Below, one piece after another: positions 52,100 through 56,351 of a DNA stretch of 56,351 nt; the stretch's first letter is position 1; every line of letters begins with the position of its first letter. The stretch is taken from positions 1 through 56,351 of the forward strand of contig CAMYDW010000010.1 in assembly GCA_947254645.1 (NCBI GenBank). The letters run 5' to 3'. Origin of the DNA: an uncultured Peptococcaceae bacterium (GTDB lineage: Bacteria; Bacillota; Peptococcia; Peptococcales; Peptococcaceae). The notes beneath the pieces were generated by a model, which saw only the letters and a program-made list of their open reading frames with translations, made no database searches and was not told the DNA's origin. The position numbers and the translations under genes are program-made.

Positions 52100-52453
52100 A
52101 TGACTTATGAAGAAGTAAGAGCCATTGAGAAAAAATATAATGTAGAGATGTGCTTGTGCCCTGTTTGCGGTAATTGGACATACGTATATAATATTTGTGA
52201 AACCTGCGGCTATGAATCCTCTGGCTATGGTTTTGATGATGATTTGGAATTTGAAGATATAGATCACAACTTTACATTAGGAGAGTATCGTAAGTGGTAT
52301 GAAGAAGGTACACTTAGAGAACATATTTATGAGGTTCAACCAAATTGGCGATATCTTATTGAAGAAGGTCGTATCCCAGATAAGCCTGGGAATGCGGTTG
52401 ATTTTCCTCTGGTTTATCCGGATGGTTTTGCTACTAGATTTCTTGAAGATTAA
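52100..52453 (+). CDS. CPCC-type cysteine-rich protein, candidate immunity
   Basis: This 117-residue protein begins MTYEEVRAIEKKYN. It has CLCPVCGNW and CETCGYES zinc-type pairs and an acidic middle (DDDLEFEDIDHN), resembling the cysteine-rich CPCC family. It directly follows the third toxin fragment. Immunity is inferred from position. Confidence 0.65.
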   Translation: MTYEEVRAIEKKYNVEMCLCPVCGNWTYVYNICETCGYESSGYGFDDDLEFEDIDHNFTLGEYRKWYEEGTLREHIYEVQPNWRYLIEEGRIPDKPGNAVDFPLVYPDGFATRFLED

Positions 52454-52621
52454 TTAATGAAGAACTTTCAAACGAAAAGTTTTTTTATTTTTTTGCGATA
52501 AACCAACTAATTATAAAACATAACTCATTTAACGCTGATTTAAGACGTTAATTTTATCAATTTGAAAAACTGCTTAAAAGCCTAGTTTGATACAATTTGT
52601 GATTGTTTGATAGCTATTTCT

Positions 52622-52640
52622 AGAACCAAAGTGGAATTTA
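52622..52640. other. Second attR-like core (19 bp)
   Basis: AGAACCAAAGTGGAATTTA matches 19 nt of the attL and attR cores. Left of it is phage right-end DNA; right of it (52641 on) is host DNA reading into a spacer and a degenerate CRISPR repeat. Confidence 0.82.
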
Positions 52641-52710
52641 CATTTTGGTGCTAACACGCTTCATGAATGGTTCATCTTTACTTGAATAAATATTAAACTG
52701 GAATTTAAAT
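52622..52710 (+). CRISPR. Distal end of the split CRISPR array: partial repeat, one spacer, degenerate repeat
   Basis: The 3' part of a repeat (52622-52643) is followed by a 37-nt spacer (52644-52680). The terminal repeat (52681-52710: CTTGAATAAATATTAAAC then TGGAATTTAAAT) matches the leader-proximal repeat at 24 of 30 positions. Repeat and spacer lengths fit type I-B. Joined to 8587-8593, it rebuilds an uninterrupted one-spacer array. No match to the spacer was noticed in this window. Confidence 0.72.
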
Positions 52711-52771
52711 AAAATTCTTTACTAAAAAGATGCAAAATAATAAACACTCGTCACCATCTACCACGTATACC

Positions 52772-52848
52772 CACCGCAGGATTTTAAGTCCTGTGGTGTT
52801 TGCGTGGGGGATAAAAAAAGGAACTTTCCATGAGAAAGTTCCTTTTTT
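52772..52848. terminator. Two hairpins, the second a bidirectional terminator
   Basis: CACCGCAGGA/TCCTGTGGTG (52772-52798) forms one stem. AAAAAAGGAACTTTC (52814-52828) and GAAAGTTCCTTTTTT (52834-52848) form a perfect 15-bp stem that can act on both strands. It ends the - strand nuclease transcript and the CRISPR-side transcript. The stretch 52454-52859 otherwise holds only att and CRISPR elements. Confidence 0.85.
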
Positions 52849-52859
52849 ATTGATGGATT

Positions 52860-53948
52860 TTATTTTGCAGAGGGTCTATAGCCGGCGGTTTGGGCTTCGG
52901 CTTCTGTGTTGAAGTATTGTTCGGCGTGGGTTTTTTTGTAGTATTTGCCTCCTGGAAGATGATAAATCTTTTCACCGCGTTTATTGATATTGCCTTTGAT
53001 GGGGCCGTTTTGTGTATTGTTTGTTGTAGCTGTTGCGGATAGTGGAGCAGCAGGTGCGACGGGTTGGCGGGCTATTTTATTTTCTGGGGCACGCCATAAG
53101 CCCCAATTATTGTTGTAGGCATGGTGGGCAAGTGCTTTGAAAAAATCTGCATATTTGACATCTGGTGGATAGGTAAATGGTGCCGCATAGCCATTGACAA
53201 CGAGGCTGGCGTTGAGCATGCTGGCATTGATTTCATCTGGGGTAGGGTCGTTGGTGGTAGGTCGGGATACCCATACATAGCGCAATAGTCTACCATACTT
53301 ATCCGTATCTGATACGTCTTTTTGTAGGTAGACGGTGCTGCCTAACGCAAGGGATTTTTTTGTAAACTGGGCGGCTTCTTCGCCGAAAAATTCTTGCTTA
53401 TGATGTACCTCTGGGGTATCAATGCCAATCAAGCGGAGGGTGTATTTTTTACCAGCAATGCTCACTGCGATGGTATCGCCATCTATGATTTTTTTTACGG
53501 TTGCTGGTGTGAATGTATTTTCAAGGGGGGGTAGGGTGCTATCCACATAGACTGTTTGATTTTTTTGCAGCCATTCTACCTTAGCACCCATGGATTCTGC
53601 AATAAATCGCACTGGCACCATGGTGCGGTTGCCAATGATGGTGGCAGGCACATCAAGGGTGGTACTTTTGCCATTCACCTTGGCGATGGGATGATTGATT
53701 TGAATACAGATGGTTTTGCCGTCTTTTTTGCCCAGAACGGTTTGTGTTTGGGGATCCCACTCAATGGTGGCGCCCAATGCTTCAAAAATAGAGCGCAGTG
53801 GCACGAGTGTTCGTCCATGCTGAATCACTGGTGGCTGATCATTTTGATAATGGAGATAGTGATTTTCTACCATCACATTGACGGCATAGGCTGGTGTAGC
53901 AGTAAAGAGTAATGTTGCCATGGCAAAGGTGGCAATAAACTTCTTCAT
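52860..53948 (-). CDS. Secreted thermonuclease-like protein with copper amine oxidase N-domain
   Basis: This 362-residue protein has a signal peptide (MKKFIATFAMATLLFTATPAYA). A copper amine oxidase-like stalk domain follows (about 25-145; GRTLVPLRSIFEALGATIEW, MVPVRFIAESMGAKVEW). The staphylococcal nuclease domain covers about 155-290 (KIIDGDTIAV, LRLIGIDTPEV, DKYGRLLRYVW). The C-terminal part (GGKYYKKTHAEQYFNTEAEA) resembles a small metal-binding module. I start at ATG 53948; the upstream extension to 54053 lacks a signal. It probably degrades external DNA. Confidence 0.88.
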   Translation of the reverse strand: MKKFIATFAMATLLFTATPAYAVNVMVENHYLHYQNDQPPVIQHGRTLVPLRSIFEALGATIEWDPQTQTVLGKKDGKTICIQINHPIAKVNGKSTTLDVPATIIGNRTMVPVRFIAESMGAKVEWLQKNQTVYVDSTLPPLENTFTPATVKKIIDGDTIAVSIAGKKYTLRLIGIDTPEVHHKQEFFGEEAAQFTKKSLALGSTVYLQKDVSDTDKYGRLLRYVWVSRPTTNDPTPDEINASMLNASLVVNGYAAPFTYPPDVKYADFFKALAHHAYNNNWGLWRAPENKIARQPVAPAAPLSATATTNNTQNGPIKGNINKRGEKIYHLPGGKYYKKTHAEQYFNTEAEAQTAGYRPSAK

Positions 53949-54097
53949 AGAAAACTCCTTTAGAATAAAATTTGCTTCTGTATCATACCATATTTTTAGA
54001 TGATTGGCTAAGCCAAGGGTGTGGGCACATATTATTGAATGACAACGGAGCACGAGAATGATAAGATACTAGTAAAGACTGATGTTGGAGGAAAATC

Positions 54098-54652
54098 ATG
54101 GTTTTTTTTGATCGAATTAAGCGTATTTTTATGTCGCGCAAAACAGAAAATCATCCCTTGCTAGAGATTGTTCGCTTGGTGAGTGATGGAGATGCGGAGG
54201 TATTGGCTGATGCAGAGGCCTGTGTGACGGATACAGCAGCTTATGTCAAAGGGCATATTGAAGATTACGAAGCACGAGGCTTGAGTGGCAAGGACGACGA
54301 GGCTTTTTTGCAATGGATTGGCTGTCTAGATAGGCTCATTGAAGCCAAATATGTTTGTGAATGTGATTGGCAGGTAGATATGGAGGAATTTTTATATCAG
54401 TTGTCTGCTTTAGAGGGGATTACACAGCACCAATTGTTTTTGGCGGGCCATCGCTTAGACGAAAATTGGTCCATCAGCCAATGGTGCGAAGCCATTGATG
54501 AGCAGTGGCAAGAGGAGGCGTGTGGCTTGGTGGCCTTTGATATTGAGAGCGACAGCATTTTAATAGCCCCTTGCTCAGAGGAGACCATCACTCAGTTAAT
54601 GGCCATTGCTTCAACGGTGGGGTATCCGATAGATCGTGCAATGCATATCTAA
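54098..54652 (+). CDS. DUF6630-like protein
   Basis: This 184-residue acidic protein (FLQWIGCLDRLIEAKYVCEC, WSISQWCEAIDEQW, CGLVAFDIESDSILI) resembles the DUF6630 family. GGAGGAAAATC precedes the ATG. It is probably cytoplasmic; function unknown. It is not part of the phage. Confidence 0.7.
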   Translation: MVFFDRIKRIFMSRKTENHPLLEIVRLVSDGDAEVLADAEACVTDTAAYVKGHIEDYEARGLSGKDDEAFLQWIGCLDRLIEAKYVCECDWQVDMEEFLYQLSALEGITQHQLFLAGHRLDENWSISQWCEAIDEQWQEEACGLVAFDIESDSILIAPCSEETITQLMAIASTVGYPIDRAMHI

Positions 54653-54754
54653 GCATTCATTCCTATAATCCTACCGATGATGCTGAATTTAGATGGAACA
54701 ATGCCCTTTTTTTGTTATAATAAAAATATAACACTCATTAAAGGAGGATATTTT

Positions 54755-55735
54755 ATGGCAAATGACAAACGTCCTGAAACGATGGAACGTATTACAACAC
54801 TTGTACTCGCAGAGGCATTTATCGAAGAACAAATTGCAGAAATCAAGGCACAAGTAGGGGATAAAAAGGTCCTTTTAGCACTTTCTGGCGGGGTGGATTC
54901 CTCTGTTGTGGCAGCTTTATTGATTAAGGCGATTGGTCGCAACTTGGTATGTGTCCATGTCAACCATGGTTTGCTTCGCAAAGGTGAACCTGAGCAAGTG
55001 GTGCAAGTATTTAGAGATGAAATGAATGCAAACCTTGTCTATGTGGAAGCGGTAGACCGTTTCTTGGACAAGTTAGAAAATATTACAGATCCAGAAGAAA
55101 AAAGAAAAATCATCGGTAATGAATTTATCGAAGTATTTGCTGAAGAAGCAAGTAAGCAAGATGGCATTGAATTCTTGGCACAAGGCACCATTTATCCAGA
55201 TATCTTGGAAAGTGGCAACATCAAATCCCACCACAATGTCGGTGGCTTGCCAGAAGACCTGCAATTTGAGCTTGTTGAACCAGTGAAATTGCTTTTTAAG
55301 GACGAAGTGCGTGTGGTAGGGAAGGCCCTCGGCTTACCTGACAACATGGTGTATCGTCAACCATTCCCAGGACCAGGTCTTGGCGTTCGTTGTCCAGGGG
55401 CAATCACAAGAGACCGCTTGGAAGCAGTGCGTGAGTCTGACGCTATTTTGCGTGAAGAATTTGCGAAGAATGGCTTAGAAGGCAAAGTATGGCAGTACTT
55501 CACCGTTGTGCCAGATTTCAAATCCACTGGTGTGCGTGATGGCGTGCGCTCCTTTGAATGGCCAGTCATCATCCGTGCAGTCAATACCACTGATGCCATG
55601 ACTGCCACCATCGAAGAAGTGCCTTATGCACTCCTTGGACATATCACCAATCGTATTGTCAATGAAGTAAAGGGCGTTAACCGCGTGCTTTATGACTTGA
55701 CACCAAAGCCAACTGGCACCATTGAATTTGAATAA
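54755..55735 (+). CDS. guaA: GMP synthase, ATP-pyrophosphatase subunit without glutaminase domain
   Basis: This enzyme aminates XMP to GMP. The 326-residue protein has the PP-loop (LLALSGGVDSSVVAALL), FLAQGTIYPDILES, SHHNVGGLPEDL and the dimerisation C-terminus (RQPFPGPGLGVRCPG, TGTIEFE). The usual bacterial N-terminal glutamine amidotransferase is absent. The ATG at 54755 has AAAGGAGG upstream and there is no upstream fragment, so this looks natural rather than truncated. A separate glutaminase or free ammonia would be needed. Confidence 0.9.
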   Translation: MANDKRPETMERITTLVLAEAFIEEQIAEIKAQVGDKKVLLALSGGVDSSVVAALLIKAIGRNLVCVHVNHGLLRKGEPEQVVQVFRDEMNANLVYVEAVDRFLDKLENITDPEEKRKIIGNEFIEVFAEEASKQDGIEFLAQGTIYPDILESGNIKSHHNVGGLPEDLQFELVEPVKLLFKDEVRVVGKALGLPDNMVYRQPFPGPGLGVRCPGAITRDRLEAVRESDAILREEFAKNGLEGKVWQYFTVVPDFKSTGVRDGVRSFEWPVIIRAVNTTDAMTATIEEVPYALLGHITNRIVNEVKGVNRVLYDLTPKPTGTIEFE

Positions 55736-55916
55736 CAGAAGCAAATATGTTGCTGTTATAAAATGCCTGAAAATACGGGAATTGATCGATTTTGATGAAG
55801 TAAAATTATCTGAATGATACTGTTTTGATACTAAAAAGCTTAAAAAGCAGGTCTGAAAGGGAGTTGTTGAATTTAGGTAAATAGTTTAGAAAACCTTCCA
55901 TCATTTGGGGGCGGTT

Positions 55917-56162
55917 ATGTTAGTAAGAGAATATCTATTGAATAAAATAGAATTTGAAGATGTGCTCGTAGAGAGTGCAAAGCTCCCAATGGTTAAAATT
56001 GACCGGGATTTATTTCTTAGGAAGGAGCTACGAGATAGATATACCCAAGAGATTGTGGAGATAGCAATTCAGTATAATCCTGCATATGCTGGAATATGTG
56101 TAGAAACGAAAAATTTGCTTACCTTAAAGACTGAGAGAATTATCTTCTCTTGTCAGTTGTAA
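55917..56162 (+). pseudogene. ecsC-like gene, truncated
   Basis: The product begins MLVREYLLNKIEFEDVLVES and shows EcsC-type features (KLPMVKIDRDLFLRKELRDR, YNPAYAGI). After AGI at about 56098 the sequence loses family resemblance and stops at 56162. GGGGGCGG precedes the ATG. The likely cause is insertion of the element carrying the next two genes. Confidence 0.6.
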
Positions 56163-56325
56163 CTCAGCAAACCTGAATCAAATTGCAAAGGTGGTAAACA
56201 CTACAGGAGTTATTTACAAAGATGATATTGAAAGTATCAAGAAAGCCTTGCAGGGAGAACTACTTTTCTTATCAGAATTTAGAGAAAAGGTTTCCAACTA
56301 TATTATCAATGAGGTTGTAGGATAA
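56128..56325 (+). pseudogene. 3' part of a mobC-like mobilisation gene
   Basis: The frame from 56128 encodes LRELSSLVSCNSANLNQIAK, then VVNTTGVIYKDDIESIKKAL, typical of MobC relaxosome proteins. A stop lies just upstream (56125-56127) and no start is present, so the 5' part is missing. Its stop overlaps the relaxase ATG. Confidence 0.65.
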
Positions 56326-56351
56326 TGGCTGTTACAAAGATACATCCGATT
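56325..56351 (+). CDS. Relaxase start (MobA/VirD2-like), cut by the window edge
   Basis: ATG at 56325 encodes MAVTKIHPI, the classical start of conjugative or mobilisable-element relaxases, and runs off the window. The mobC-like fragment directly upstream supports this. Confidence 0.6.

Larger units (their letters stand above)
47832..52640. mobile_element. Phage remnant between two attR-like sites, rich in toxin cassettes
   Basis: The segment has no integrase, portal or terminase. It holds gene fragments of at least two related phages: head-toxin genes, candidate immunity genes, scaffold and capsid fragments, and one complete tail-tube gene. It ends in phage right-end DNA and a 19-nt att core (52622-52640). 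It probably arose by tandem integration followed by deletion, or by stepwise capture. Confidence 0.75.

Noticed and set aside
54677..55735. GMP synthase as a broken full-length gene
   Set aside because: It has its own strong ribosome site and no amidotransferase residues remain upstream.

Overview
The window looks like a chromosome segment of a low-GC, Gram-negative-type Firmicute. My best guess is the Negativicutes, Veillonella-like; this rests on overall gene flavour and base composition, not on a marker gene. No rRNA or tRNA gene was recognised.

Layout. (1) 156-8409 is a complete type I-B (Tneap/Cst-type) cas operon in the order cas6-cas8b-cas7-cas5-cas3-cas4-cas1-cas2, all on the + strand and tightly spaced or overlapping. 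It is followed by a leader-like stretch and one 30-nt CRISPR repeat at 8587-8616. (2) From that repeat to 47831 lies a complete, apparently intact PBSX/XkdK-type prophage with a contractile tail. Its order is integrase and repressor control (leftward), early genes, a recombination/replication block (SMC-like ATPase, RecT, metallo-beta-lactamase-fold protein, SSB, DUF1064, D12 methyltransferase), a late regulator, a PAPS-reductase/ParB/ASCH cluster, terminase, portal, a minor head protein fused to a toxin-like domain, scaffold, capsid, sheath, tube, tape measure, baseplate, fibre, holins and endolysin. (3) 47832-52640 is a graveyard of related phage pieces between two attR-like sites. It is rich in alternative toxin C-termini and candidate immunity genes. 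(4) 52641-52710 holds a 37-nt spacer-like stretch and a degenerate terminal CRISPR repeat. (5) 52860-56351 is ordinary chromosome: a secreted nuclease, a DUF6630-like protein and a stand-alone GMP synthase ATP-pyrophosphatase. It ends in an ecsC-like gene broken by what looks like a mobilisation element (mobC fragment plus relaxase start).

How it fits together. The att core of the prophage (22 bp, 8594-8615 = 47810-47831) lies wholly inside the CRISPR repeat. Joining the outer flanks (8587-8593 to 52622-52710) rebuilds repeat, 37-nt spacer and degenerate repeat. The phage has therefore inserted into the array itself, putting about 44 kb between the cas operon with its leader and the remaining spacer, while regenerating a repeat at the leader.

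The second notable system is a toxin-switching locus. The resident minor head protein gene (28236-29924) ends in a papain-like toxin domain followed by a small overlapping immunity candidate. Just beyond attR, the remnant carries the same gene body with a zincin (HECLH) toxin and another immunity candidate. That cassette is flanked by an 822-bp gapless left arm and a 128-bp right arm matching the resident locus, so a double crossover would swap the cassette. Further fragments carry a CdiA-type nuclease toxin and a third toxin/CPCC-protein pair.
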